The position numbers were made by a program, and so were the translations under genes. Below, piece after piece: positions 1 through 11,322 of a stretch of DNA of 64,000 nucleotides (position 1 is the stretch's first letter; each line of letters starts with the position of its first letter). The notes beneath the pieces were generated by a model that had not been told where the DNA came from, ran no database searches, and saw nothing but the letters and a program-made list of their open reading frames with translations. Source of the stretch: Streptococcus oralis (lineage in GTDB: Bacteria; Bacillota; Bacilli; Lactobacillales; Streptococcaceae); NCBI RefSeq assembly GCF_022749195.1, contig NZ_CP094226.1:1142001-1206000 (forward strand). The letters run 5' to 3'.

Positions 1-1176
1 TGTCTTGGTCTCTTCCTTAGTCGTTACAACCGCTGCTTTCTTAGTTCCAACTTCGACAACTTCGTCTACTGCTGGAGTAGTGATTGTGTTTGATTTCTCA
101 ACACGACCTGTTTCAACGCCGTCTGTGTAAGTGACAGTTTCAACAATCGTACGAACACCCTTTTGACCAGCTGTCTTCACTCGGCGAACACCTTCAGCTA
201 AGAGTGCATTTTCAACCTCACGAGTCTGGAAGGCAACTTCTTCAGTTTTGGTTACTTCCTTAGTGGTTACAACTGCTTTTGAACCGGTATAAGTAATCTT
301 GTTTTTGGCTGCTTTCTTGGTCTTGCGTGAAACTTCTTTACGAGATTTTTCAACACCATCCACTTTTGTCACTTCATAAGTGACTTCATCGATACCTTCT
401 TCACCTTCTTCAACACGCGTTTGACCTTTATCCAGTGCTGGGTCTACTTTCGTTTCTTCTTTGAAAGCAACTTTTTCCTCTACAGTCACTGTTTCTTTGG
501 TTTCTACACCTGTTTTCTTAGTTCCAACTTCGATGATTTCTTCTACTGGTTCTTTGGTAACTTTCTCGCTTTTCTTAGTACGAGCTGTTTCTTTACCATC
601 TGTCAGTGTGATATCCCAAGTAATGGTCTTAGTACCTTTAACACCCGCTTGTTTCACATTGCGAGTACCTTCTGCAAGATCAGCATTGTTTTCGGTACGA
701 GATGCATAAGGAATCTCTTCTGTCGTAGTGATTTCTTGATGCTCAACTTTTGGTTCCGTTGGTTGTTCTGTCTTACCAGCCAACAAAGCTTCAGCCTTGG
801 CTTTCAACTCATTGTAGCGAGCTTCATATGCCACAAAACCTTTTTGAGCTTCTGGACTCTTCATTGCCTTCTTTGCGGTAGGAAGGTAGTTAGTAGCTTC
901 CGCCAAACTATCTTCTAATCCAGCTTTGTTGTCTTCATCATTAGGATTAGCTTTATAGTCAGCGATGAAAGCCTCTAGATCATTCAGTTTATCTCTAAAT
1001 CGGAATGCCACGACTCTCTCTTGGCCATCTGGAATTTCTTCATCTTCCGCCGGTGTTTCTTCTGCATGCACTGTTGGAATTTGATATAGATCTGGAGCTA
1101 CATGATAAGTTGCTACTCCAAGAGCGTTTAAAGCAAGTATTGAAATCCCTAACTTTAATAATTTTTTTCTACTCAT
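1..1176 (-). CDS. G5-domain surface protein, partial (C-terminus off the left edge)
   Basis: This gene runs off the left edge of the window in frame: 392 codons without a stop. The ATG at 1176 follows an AAGGG Shine-Dalgarno. The product starts with a Sec signal peptide (positive MSRKKLLK, hydrophobic core, probable cleavage after VHA near residue 38), then an acidic and helical segment (to about residue 140), then at least three tandem G5-type units. Each unit has an EEVAF/EEIPY start, an LAEGxRxVKxAGxKG centre and a VxEVGTKK end. G5 domains bind N-acetylglucosamine or zinc and occur in streptococcal adhesins and IgA/zinc metalloproteases; which one this is cannot be told from the part visible. 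It lies 75 bp downstream of a giant LPXTG adhesin on the same strand, so co-transcription is plausible. No YSIRK motif is seen in the signal peptide. Export is secure; the enzymatic role is unknown. Confidence 0.85.
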   Translation of the reverse strand, partial: MSRKKLLKLGISILALNALGVATYHVAPDLYQIPTVHAEETPAEDEEIPDGQERVVAFRFRDKLNDLEAFIADYKANPNDEDNKAGLEDSLAEATNYLPTAKKAMKSPEAQKGFVAYEARYNELKAKAEALLAGKTEQPTEPKVEHQEITTTEEIPYASRTENNADLAEGTRNVKQAGVKGTKTITWDITLTDGKETARTKKSEKVTKEPVEEIIEVGTKKTGVETKETVTVEEKVAFKEETKVDPALDKGQTRVEEGEEGIDEVTYEVTKVDGVEKSRKEVSRKTKKAAKNKITYTGSKAVVTTKEVTKTEEVAFQTREVENALLAEGVRRVKTAGQKGVRTIVETVTYTDGVETGRVEKSNTITTPAVDEVVEVGTKKAAVVTTKEETKT

Positions 1177-1200
1177 TCTTTTTCCCTTAATTCATTTAAT

Positions 1201-1247
1201 ATATAGTAAGGAAGAGAGGAAATATTTCTACTCTCCTTTTACTATAT
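1201..1247. repeat. Imperfect palindrome between two adhesin genes
   Basis: Arms 1201-1216 and 1231-1247 share a perfect ATATAGTAA/TTACTATAT outer stem and a purine/pyrimidine inner stem with a bulge. There is no U-run on either strand, so it is not a classic terminator. It could stabilise or process a transcript spanning the two surface-protein genes, or be a weak terminator of the giant adhesin. Confidence 0.5.
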
Positions 1248-1251
1248 GATA

Positions 1252-4200
1252 CTAACGTTCAGCTTTACGCTTCCAAACTAGAAGTCCAGCAAGTCCTAGA
1301 GCTAGGGCAGCAAGTACTCCAAAGATTGAAGATGCTTCAGAACCTGTATTTGGCAATGTTTTCTTAGGTTCTGCAGGAGGAACGGTTCCACCTGGTGGCG
1401 GAGTTTGTGGTTTTTCTGGTGTTGGTGGTGTTGGCGGGAACACTACAACCTTGTTGGTAGGCTTTGGATTATGGTTAAAGCTTACTGTAGCTGTATTAGG
1501 AACACCAGCAGCGAATTGTGTAAAATCTGTTCCTTCTTTGAAGTTAGTGTAAAGTACAAGACGTACGGTACTTCCCTTCAAGGCTTCAAGAACATCCTTA
1601 TCGCTGATTTCAAGAGTTACAATGTTTTTAGCTTCATCGTAAGTAACAGTGGCAATTGCTTCCAACTCTTTACCTACTAATTCACCACGATCATTTGAAG
1701 CCTTACTCAATTTATCAATAGCTGCTTGAAGCTTAGTTTGAGCTTCTTTTAGTTTCTTGATTTCATTTTCAAGTTTCTCTTGTTGTTGTTTCTTATCAGC
1801 TGGTGCCAATTCTGCTTCTTTCTCAGCTGGTGCTTGAAGTTTAGCCAAGTTTTCTTCAGCTGCTTTCAACTCTGCTTCCAAGCTTACAAGATCTTGACTT
1901 GGCTCGCTAGTTGCAGGTTTCTTATCTTCTGTTGCAGAAGAATCAGATGTAGCTGGAGTTGTTTCTTCAGTAGCTGTTGCTGGAGTAGCTGGTGTTGTAG
2001 TTTCAGCTGGTTTAGCTGGCTGCGCTGCCTTAGCTGCTTCCAACTTCGCTTTCAATTCAGCTACTTTAGCTTCCGCTGCCTTGAGTTCTTCCTTCTTACC
2101 AGTCTCTGTTGAAGTCTCATCAGTTGACTTGCCTGTCAAAGCTTTGAGTTCTTTCTCAGACTGTTCAAGTTGAGCTTGAAGAGTTGCTTTGATCTTGTCA
2201 AACTGAGCATTTTCAACTTTAAGAGCGATACGGTCTTTGTTGACTTTCAAGACTGAATTGATTTCATCCGTGATTGTAAAACTAGTCAAGTCTGTCTTGA
2301 TAAGACGACCATATTGATCCTTCTTAGCATTTCCGTTTTCATCTACAGGATCTGTTGGAACCGGTGTAGTAATATCGAATCGGAAGGTATCTAAAGCGTT
2401 TGGCAAGTGGTATTCTTTATCAGGTTTAGATCCATCTTCTGGTCCAACAGACTTAGCTGGTTCACCTGGTGTTGGATCTGTTGGTTTTTCTGGGTCACGC
2501 GGTTTCACCGTTACCGGTTTTGATTCCTTGCTGCCAGATTGACCATTGGCATCCTTGAAGTTAACAGTTGCTTTGTTTGGTACCAATTGATCCTTATAAG
2601 GAGTCAAATCGCTATTCGCTTTGAGTTTAGCTGGGATGTACAATTGAATCTCTTTGAAGCCTTTTAGTCGAGCGAAATCTTTCACTTTCACAGTGACAGT
2701 GTTTCCTTCAACACTTGTTTCAAGAGCTCCATTTGCATCACGACCGTCCACATAGGCTACTGGTGTATCAGCGATTGCCAAAACAGATTCAAGTGTATCC
2801 GTTACGATAAACTCTTTGTACTTATCAATATCTTTTGGTAAAGCTGTATTGACATTGTACATGTAAGGTGCATCGTATTCGACATCCAAGTGATCCAAGG
2901 TACGGTTGATTTTCTTCGTAATTTCTGGTTCTGGTTCTTTTGGAACGATAACCGGAACTTTATTCGAATCTTTGTGTAGCCCTGGTCTATTTGGAATGTT
3001 TGCATCATAAGAAGCCTTATTCGGAATCTGTGTACGGCCGTCTTCCTTCACATATGCAGACAAGTTCGCGCCGGCTTTGATCTTGGCGTCGAATGTTAAT
3101 TCAACTGCTTGACCGCCATTGGCTTTCACTTGTTCCTCTGTAAGGGTCAAGGTAATCGTTTGACCTTCTACCTTGATTTGACTTGCATTAAGAGCTTGAC
3201 CATTCAAGATTGCACTTGCTGAACCTGCATAATCAAGAACAGACTCAAGTGTATCACTTACACTGAAGGATGATACATCTGTTGGGACACTTGTTTTCAC
3301 GTTGTATGTGAAAATTTGGTCACGATCAGCAAGTGTTTCTTCAGCTTTAGTATTCACATCTTTCTTGATTTCTGGCTCGTCTGGTGTTGGTGGCGTTACT
3401 GGAACTTCGTTAGAGTCCTTGTGCACACCTGGTTTGTGTGGGAAGCTTGCGTCATAAGAAGCCTTATTCGGAATCTGTGTACGGCCGTCTTCCTTCACAT
3501 ATGCAGACAAGTTCGCGCCGGCTTTGATCTTGGCGTCGAATGTTAATTCAACTGCTTGACCGCCATTGGCTTTCACTTGTTCCTCTGTAAGGGTCAAGGT
3601 AATCGTTTGACCTTCTACCTTGATTTGACTTGCATCAAGAGCTTGACCATTCAATTTAGCACTTGAAGTTCCTGCGAATTCAAGAACGTCCACTAGGGTA
3701 TCTGTGACTGAGAAAGCTGTCGCATCTTGCGCTACACTTGTTTTCACATTGTATGTGAAGACTTCATCACGTTTTGCGAGAGTTTCAGCTTCTTTGCCGT
3801 TCACATCTTTCTTGATTTCTGGCTCGTCTGGTGTTGGAGGTGTTACTGGGACTTCGTTAGAGTCCTTGTGCACACCTGGTTTGTGTGGGAAGCTTGCGTC
3901 ATAAGAAGCCTTATTCGGAATCTGTGTACGGCCGTCTTCCTTCACATATGCAGACAAGTTCGCGCCGGCTTTGATCTTGGCGTCGAATGTTAATTCAACT
4001 GCTTGACCGCCATTGGCTTTCACTTGGTCTTCTGTAAGGGTCAAGGTAATCGTTTGACCTTCTACCTTGATTTGGCTAGCATCAAGAGCTTGACCATTCA
4101 ATTTAGCACTTGAAGTTCCTGCGAACTCAAGAACATCTTCGATCTTATCGGTTACGCTGAAGGCTGTCGCATCTTGCGCTACTGTTGTTTTCACATTGTA

Positions 4201-7200
4201 TGTGAAGACTTCATCACGTTTTGCGAGAGTTTCAGCTTCTTTGCCGTTCACATCTTTCTTGATTTCTGGCTCGTCTGGTGTTGGAGGTGTTACTGGGACT
4301 TCGTTAGAGTCCTTGTGCACACCTGGTTTGTGTGGGAAGCTTGCGTCATAAGAAGCCTTATTCGGAATCTGTGTACGGCCGTCTTCCTTCACATATGCAG
4401 ACAAGTTCGCGCCGGCTTTGATCTTGGCGTCGAATGTTAATTCAACTGCTTGACCGCCATTGGCTTTCACTTGGTCTTCTGTAAGGGTCAAGGTAATCGT
4501 TTGACCTTCTACCTTGATTTGGCTAGCATCAAGAGCTTGACCATTCAATTTAGCACTTGAAGTTCCTGCGAATTCAAGAACATCTTCGATCTTATCGGTT
4601 ACGCTGAAGGCTGTCGCATCTTGCGCTACTGTTGTTTTCACATTGTATGTGAAGACTTCATCACGTTTTGCGAGAGTTTCAGCTTCTTTGCCGTTCACAT
4701 CTTTCTTGATTTCTGGCTCGTCTGGTGTTGGAGGTGTTACTGGGACTTCGTTAGAGTCCTTGTGCACACCTGGTTTGTGTGGGAAGCTTGCGTCATAAGA
4801 AGCCTTATTCGGAATCTGTGTACGGCCGTCTTCCTTCACATATGCAGACAAGTTCGCGCCGGCTTTGATCTTGGCGTCGAATGTTAATTCAACTGCTTGA
4901 CCGCCATTGGCTTTCACTTGGTCTTCTGTAAGGGTCAAGGTAATCGTTTGACCTTCTACCTTGATTTGGCTAGCATCAAGAGCTTGACCATTCAATTTAG
5001 CACTTGAAGTTCCTGCGAATTCAAGAACGTCCACTAGGGTATCTGTGACTGAGAAAGCTGTCGCATCTTGCGCTACACTTGTTTTCACATTGTATGTGAA
5101 GACTTCATCACGTTTTGCGAGAGTTTCAGCTTCTTTGCCGTTCACATCTTTCTTGATTTCTGGCTCGTCTGGTGTTGGAGGTGTTACTGGGACTTCGTTA
5201 GAGTCCTTGTGCACACCTGGTTTGTGTGGGAAGCTTGCGTCATAAGAAGCCTTATTCGGAATCTGTGTACGGCCGTCTTCCTTCACATATGCAGACAAGT
5301 TCGCGCCGGCTTTGATCTTGGCGTCGAATGTTAATTCAACTGCTTGACCGCCATTGGCTTTCACTTGGTCTTCTGTAAGGGTCAAGGTAATCGTTTGACC
5401 TTCTACCTTGATTTGGCTAGCATCAAGAGCTTGACCATTCAATTTAGCACTTGAAGTTCCTGCGAACTCAAGAACATCTTCGATCTTATCGGTTACGCTG
5501 AAGGCTGTCGCATCTTGCGCTACACTTGTTTTCACATTATAAGTGAAGACTTCATCACGTTTTGCGAGGGTTTCTTCTGCCTTGCCGTTCACATCTTTCT
5601 TGATCTCTGGCTCGTCTGGTGTTGGAGGCGTTACTGGGACTTCGTTAGAGTCCTTGTGGTATTTTGGATTATGATCAATATCATAAGAAGCCTTATTCGG
5701 AATCTCTGTCTTACCATCTTTATTCACATAAGCTGATAAGTTGGCATTATCTCTAATCTTAGCCTTGAAATTCACTTCAATAGTCTTACCGGCATCTGCT
5801 TTTACAGAAGCTTCTGTAAAGGCAACTTTGATGACTTGACCAGAAAGTGTCACTGTCGCCTTCGATCCTGCATCCTCACCATCAAGTTTAACAGTGGCTG
5901 AAGCATTCTCACCAACAAATTCTAGAACTTCTTTCAACTCGTCTGTCATCTCAAACACAGTTGCGCTGGCAGGCATTGTTGTTTTCAAAGTATAAGTAAA
6001 TTCTTCATTACGTTTTGCAAGATCATAACGTTCTGCTCCGTTTACTTCCTTCTTAAGCTCTGGAGTAGTGGTTGGTGGTGGTGTAACGGTAACTGGTTTT
6101 GATTCTTTCTTAGAATCAGGATTATCATTAATGATGTAGCTAGCAGTATTTGGTACTACCGGCTTGTCTTTTGATTCATTTGGATAAGCCGCTAAGAGTG
6201 CATCAAAGGTAATGCCTTCCTTCACCTTAGCCTTAAATGAAACTTGTACAGCTTTACCAGCATATTGTTTCACTTGCTCTTTACCAAATGTGACCGTCAA
6301 ACGTTGACCTTCTGTTGTTACAGTGAGGTCTTGAACAGCTTGGCCATCAACAGTGACCGTTGCTTCTCCTTCAAATGCCAATTCTTTGACGATATCATCT
6401 GAAATGGTGAAGCTATCTGCCACATGTGGAACCGTTGAGTCAATCGTATAAGTAAAGATTTCTGATAACTTACCAAGATCTGCGTGTTCCTGACCATTCA
6501 CCTTCTTCGTGATTGGTGGTGGTGTAACAGTGACCGGCTTGGTTTCTTTCTCACCTTGTTGGTCATTCTTGTTGGTGTAAGTAATCTTAGCTTTGTTCTC
6601 AATAGATGGAACAGTTGAGCCTTTCTTCACTTTGGCATGAATCACGAGCTCTACTTCTTGGTTACCGTAGTCACCCGCATTCGCAAAATCTTTCATCGTT
6701 GCAGTCACGGTTTGACCTTGAACTGTTACATCGAAGAATTTCGCTGCCGCTCCCTTGATTTCAGCTTGACCTGGAGTCAAGTTCTCATCCAAGGTATCCG
6801 TTACAACGAAGGACTTGTACGTTGTAATATCATTTGGCAATTTCGCTTTGATATTATAAGTAAAGTCGGTTTCCGCACCGATTGTTGCCTCTGTCAGTGT
6901 TTCGTTGATTTTCTTATCAACACCTGGTTCTGATGGAGGAGTTACGGTTACAGGTTTTGTTTCTTTTTCTCCGCTATGATCGTTCTTATCTGTGAAGCTG
7001 AACTTCGCAGTATTTGGAATGTTGATACGAGTCACTCCATCATTGATCTTAGCTGGAATAATCAATTCCACTTCTTGACCAGCAAGGTCTGTAGCGTTCG
7101 CAAAGTCCTTCATCGTTGCAGTCACGGTTTGACCCTCAACTGTTACATCGAAGAAGGCGGCAGCTGCTCCTTTGATAACTGGTTTGCTTGAAGTTTCATT

Positions 7201-10200
7201 GATAACTGACAAATCTCCTTCAAGTGTATCTGTAATCACAAATTTCTTGTAATCTGTAATATCGGTTGGAAGTTTTGTCTTAATGTTGTAGTTATACGCT
7301 TGACCTGTCGCGATATCTAAGTGATCAAGAGTTTCATTGATCTTCTTCGTTACAGGAGGTGGCGTTACGGTGACAGGTTTCTATTCAACTTCTTTCTCTA
7401 CATTATTCTCATTTGTAAAGGAAATAGAAGCCTTGTTTTCAATGGTTGTGCCTGTCACACCATTTTTAACTTTTGCAGGAATGACTAGTTCAACAGTTGA
7501 GTATTTTGCAAGTTCACCAAACTGACCATCCTTCACCGTTGCCGTAATCTCTTGGCCATTGGTGTGGATATCAAAGAGGGCCGCTGCAGAACCTTTAATA
7601 CTTACGTCTCCTGCAAGTTCCAAATTAGCATCCAGTGTATCACGAATCACAAATTTCTTGTAATTAGCAACATCACTTGGTACTGCTGTTGTAATATTGT
7701 AGTTGTATGGTTGCCCATCAAACGTTTGGAAGCTATCCAAGTTTTCATTGATTTTCTTATCAATCGTTGGTTCTTTTGGTTTTGGTGGGGTAACCGTTAC
7801 TTCGTTAGATGTTTGTTTCACATCGTTCAAGATCACATCCGCTGTATTTGGTACTTTTACTTGACCATCTTTCTTGTATTTAGAAAGATCAGCACCTTTA
7901 CGGATTTTCGCCTTAAAGGTTAATTCTACATATTGAATGTCTTTCACCTTACGGCGATTCACTTTACGAGTGATTTTTTCAAGATTAGTTTTGTCTAGTG
8001 TCAACGAAACGGTTTGACCTGAAACGGTTGTCGCACCTTTCAAATCAGCGTTATCTTTTCCACCGAGTTTTACATTCAAACTATCTGCTTGAACTTCTAA
8101 CTCTGGAACAACTGTATCTGTCAGCGTAAAGTTGTCCGCAATACCTGGCCATGGAGCAGTCACCTTGTACTCAAAGAGTTCCTCTTCTGCCTTCAAATCT
8201 TCATGTTCTTTGTCATTAACCTTCTTCGTAATCTCTGTTACTACTGGCGGTTTCACGTAAACTGGATTTGAACGGCGAATGGTACTTGGTTTGGTATCTG
8301 TCTTGGCATGCGCATCTTGGTTTGGTTGATTGTCATCACCATTCCACATGATGTTCCCTTGGTTTAGGAGACCAAATCCATTACTTTCCTGAAGGAGAGC
8401 CATGAATTCTTTACTTGATTGATTATTGCGGTATTGTTCTTTCAAACGAACCTTAATGGTCATTTGAGCTTTCTTCAATACCAAGTAATTATAGTTGGAT
8501 CCTTTAGCAGGAACATCCGCAACCACGACACTTTGAGGGTTGCCTTCTGAATCATCTTGACTAACTACACGAGTGGTCCATTTTTCTCCATTTGGTCCAG
8601 TAGCTGAACTTTCAACCACTTCCAAACGGTAGTCAAGTGGGTCTGTCAACATGACGTTCTTTTCAAATTCGTAGGCTACGTTATTGAAGTTGTAATCAAG
8701 AGTATAGGTGAACTCCTCTGCCTTGTCTGACAATTGTGCAGAATAGGCTTTTTTCTTTGTCAAACCAAGTGGGTCATCAATTTCTCCCAAGTCATTACTC
8801 TTATCTGCGTCGGTAATTCTCTTCGTGACACTTGGGTAACAGTACTCGAGTTTTTGAACTTCAACTTTTTCATTACGTCCACCGATTTTTTGAGTTGAAA
8901 ATTCACCTGTCTTGAAGACACCCGTCAATTCAGGAACTGTAACTTCTTCGTTTACAGGTTTATAGTCAGCTGGCGGATCAACTTCATCTTCTTCATTCGT
9001 TTCAGGAGCACGAGCTTCCTTACTCAAATCATAGTCGAAATTGTTATTACCTGGATTGAAGACACTATCAGGTACATAGATTGTGACATTGTCACCTTCT
9101 TGATTGATTCGACCACGAATTTGTTTTGATGGATCTGTGACTTTTTCAACAACTGTTTTACCATTGATTCGAACAGCATCAACCTTATACCCAGGTGTAA
9201 CAGTGAACTCGCCCTTGATGTCTTCCTTGATCAACGCAGCTCCAACAGATTCTAGAACTCGACTTGAGAACTTATTGATATCGCTTTGTTCATTAACATA
9301 GAAAGAAACATTCTTACCATTAATATTTTTAGCTGGAGAAGCCATCCCCTCTAATGCTTCATGGAAGATATCTTGAACTGAACGGTTGTCACCGATATCA
9401 AAGTATTTTGAATAACCTTCTTTATATGTGTCATAATACTGAGCTTTAGAGTTTGCAAAGATTGATACGTCTTCCCAGAAACCTACTACTACAGTCCCTT
9501 CAGAACCAACAACATTTTGAAGTCTTGTAGATGCTTCCTTAACCTCTTTCACACGCCCTAAAACGTTTTGGGCTGCTTCAGTTAGCTCATCAAAATTCCA
9601 AGCACGTGTAAGAATATTGTTACGATAGTCGCTGTACTCTAGACGAACCTTACCATCCGGGTCACGTTTCCCGTTGGCAACTCCATCCGTAATCAAAAGG
9701 AAGATGGTCTTACGACCGTTAGCCATATTCCCTTTTCTTTGATTATATTGAGCGATGACATCGTCAATAGCTGGAACTGTAGGGGTTCCTCCTGCTACCT
9801 TAATATTATTAATGAATTGATGGATATCATTTTGATCTGAAGACAAGTTGCTAGACTTGTATTTGTAATCATAATCAGCTCCCCAACTACCATAAGTATC
9901 TTTACGACCTGTAAAATCATTATTGTAGTAATAGTTGTATCCATCAGCACCTTGGAAGGTTGCCATCATAACTCGGTCTGATGTATCCGGGTTATCAGTC
10001 TTAACCAAACGAGGATTATTCTCATCATAATTTTCTTCACTGACAAATGTTGTCAATGTTTTTAAGGCATTTTGGACATTAGGAATGGTGTTCTTGAACG
10101 ATCCACTCGCATCCTGAAGGATAACTAAGTCGACCGGTTTACGTGGAACTGTCCACTTTGTTTTGTCCGATTTCTTTATCTTACGATAACATCCATTCTG

Positions 10201-10344
10201 GATAATTTCCGTATTATCTCCTACTCGAATTACCTCAGTTTCATCAGCCGCACCACGACCGAAACGTAAACTAGCTAATCCTAATGGCACAGAGAGAAAC
10301 AGAATCGTAAACAGAATGGAGACCTTTTTAATGAAATCTCTCAT
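1252..10344 (-). pseudogene. Giant VWA/isopeptide-repeat LPXTG adhesin interrupted by one in-frame TAG
   Basis: One continuous frame of about 3030 codons, interrupted only by TAG at 7381-7383 (codon 988). Upstream half (987 aa): signal peptide (residues 1-33), a von Willebrand A domain with a MIDAS motif DASGS at 78-82 and a later TDGxANG strand, then the first fimbrial isopeptide (D2-type) domains. Downstream half: further D2-type domains, each with a KK(D)VN-type start lysine and an IPNKAS/VPNTA asparagine strand expected to form Lys-Asn isopeptides. Six of them are near-identical 447-bp repeats. A coiled-coil, Pro/Ala/Thr-rich insert interrupts the last domain; the protein ends LPNTG, transmembrane helix and KRKAER, a sortase anchor. 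The protein has exactly two cysteines (residues 52 and 502). Sequence on both sides of the TAG continues the same domain (VEKEVE-stop-KPVTVTPPP), so this is a nonsense mutation rather than two genes. If real, it would yield a secreted but unanchored VWA fragment. A sequencing error or suppression is possible. Confidence 0.88.
2930..5625 (-). repeat. Six tandem 447-bp (149-aa) isopeptide-domain repeats
   Basis: The linker encoding TPDEPEIKKDVN recurs at 3371, 3818, 4265, 4712, 5159 and 5606, an exact 447-bp period. The four middle copies are almost identical at DNA level; the outer two are more diverged. Two variants of one strand (SVTDKIEDVLEF and SVTDTLVDVLEF) alternate among copies, a mosaic that suggests unequal recombination or gene conversion. 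Copy number probably varies between strains and changes the reach of the adhesin stalk. Confidence 0.95.
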
Positions 10345-10405
10345 AATTTTCTCTGAAATCCTATTGCGATTTCTTCTTCCTCCTTTTTTCTGAAATAGAT
10401 GTATG

Positions 10406-10993
10406 TTAGTTTAGCAGTTCTTGTAACTCTTTCGAGAAATTTTCAGCAGTGGTATGATTTACTAATACATTCTTTACCTGTTGCTGTTTTGTCACAAGAT
10501 ACATACTTGGTATGGTTTGAACCTGTAAAAGATCGGCTGCGGACTGATCTTCGTCATAATAATACGGGAAAGTATATCCTTTTTCTTTGATATACTGATC
10601 AGCAGTTTCCTTTGTTTCTTTTCCTGGTTCGTTCATATTCAGAAGAACAAAATGAATTTGATCTCCATACTTTTCATACATCTGCTGAACAATGGGTAGT
10701 TGTTTCTGGCAATGCGGACACCAACTAGCCCATTCGACAACTAATATAGGTTTATCATACAGTTCCGAGATAGCAATCAATTTTCCATCTTGAGAGGTCA
10801 TTTTAAATTCTGGAAGTTGTTGACCTTTTAAACTCAAAGCTGAATTGTTCTCATCACTTGAAGTCGATTGCGAAACTGAAGACGTTCCTATATCTCCATC
10901 CTTAGTGGGTCTAGTGAAATAAATTAAACCCACCACTAAAGCTATGATGACTCCTACTGCTAAAAATGGAAGCCACCACTTGTCTTTTTTCAT
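10406..10993 (-). CDS. Membrane-anchored TlpA/ResA-type thiol-disulfide oxidoreductase
   Basis: A 195-aa extracytoplasmic thioredoxin-fold protein. It has an N-terminal membrane anchor (about residues 8-27), a Ser/Thr-rich linker, then a thioredoxin domain with the active site WCPHC (Cys92 and Cys95) and the cis-proline loop TIPSMY. The CxxC composition and the fold match the TlpA/ResA/SdbA group; S. gordonii SdbA, which makes disulfides in secreted proteins, is a known functional precedent. The start at 10993 has a strong GGAG site. The gene ends 61 bp before the giant adhesin on the same strand, with no terminator between them, so they are probably one operon. The adhesin has only two cysteines, one on each side of its VWA domain, so it is a plausible substrate (inference). 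The direction of the reaction (oxidation or reduction) cannot be read from sequence. Confidence 0.9.
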   Translation of the reverse strand: MKKDKWWLPFLAVGVIIALVVGLIYFTRPTKDGDIGTSSVSQSTSSDENNSALSLKGQQLPEFKMTSQDGKLIAISELYDKPILVVEWASWCPHCQKQLPIVQQMYEKYGDQIHFVLLNMNEPGKETKETADQYIKEKGYTFPYYYDEDQSAADLLQVQTIPSMYLVTKQQQVKNVLVNHTTAENFSKELQELLN

Positions 10994-11290
10994 AATATCT
11001 CCTTTCTATTAAGATGTGAAAGCGAGTTAGGTACTTTCAAATTTTGGACTTAAGCCCACTCTAACCCAAATATCATTTTATCATTTTGAAATCTTTATTT
11101 CAATAAATTTTATCGTAATTTTTCCTATTAATTACTAAGAAAATTAAGAAAAAATAAAATTTATAATAAATTAACTTAAATGTGGTGGTTTCAGCACTAA
11201 TATTTCTAGATTTTTACCAACATCAGATTAGAATCATCATTATTCTGTCTATAATAAATTAGCCATACAACTTTTTATACAGGACAACTT
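10994..11290. other. AT-rich intergenic region, no gene seen
   Basis: About 300 bp between the PhoH-like gene and the oxidoreductase-adhesin operon. It is strongly A+T rich and holds no convincing ORF. It must contain the promoter for the minus-strand operon; TATAAA/GATAAAAT-like minus-strand boxes lie near 11080-11160, but no -35/-10 pair stands out enough to call. Confidence 0.5.
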
Positions 11291-11321
11291 AAAAAGCAGT
11301 TCACATCTGAACTGCTTTTTT
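11291..11321 (-). terminator. Rho-independent terminator after the PhoH-like gene
   Basis: Perfect stem AAAAGCAGTTCA / TGAACTGCTTTT with a 4-base loop, flanked by A- and T-runs, directly after the PhoH-like stop codon on the minus strand. Confidence 0.9.
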
Positions 11322-11322
11322 G

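Noticed and set aside
3704..5736. Repeated plus-strand ORFs of 66-88 codons with identical products
   Set aside because: They are antisense shadows of the 447-bp adhesin repeats, with no ribosome sites.
1252..7239. A separate 1995-aa gene starting at 7239
   Set aside because: The frame is open upstream to the TAG at 7381 and continues the same domain; the internal ATG has no Shine-Dalgarno.
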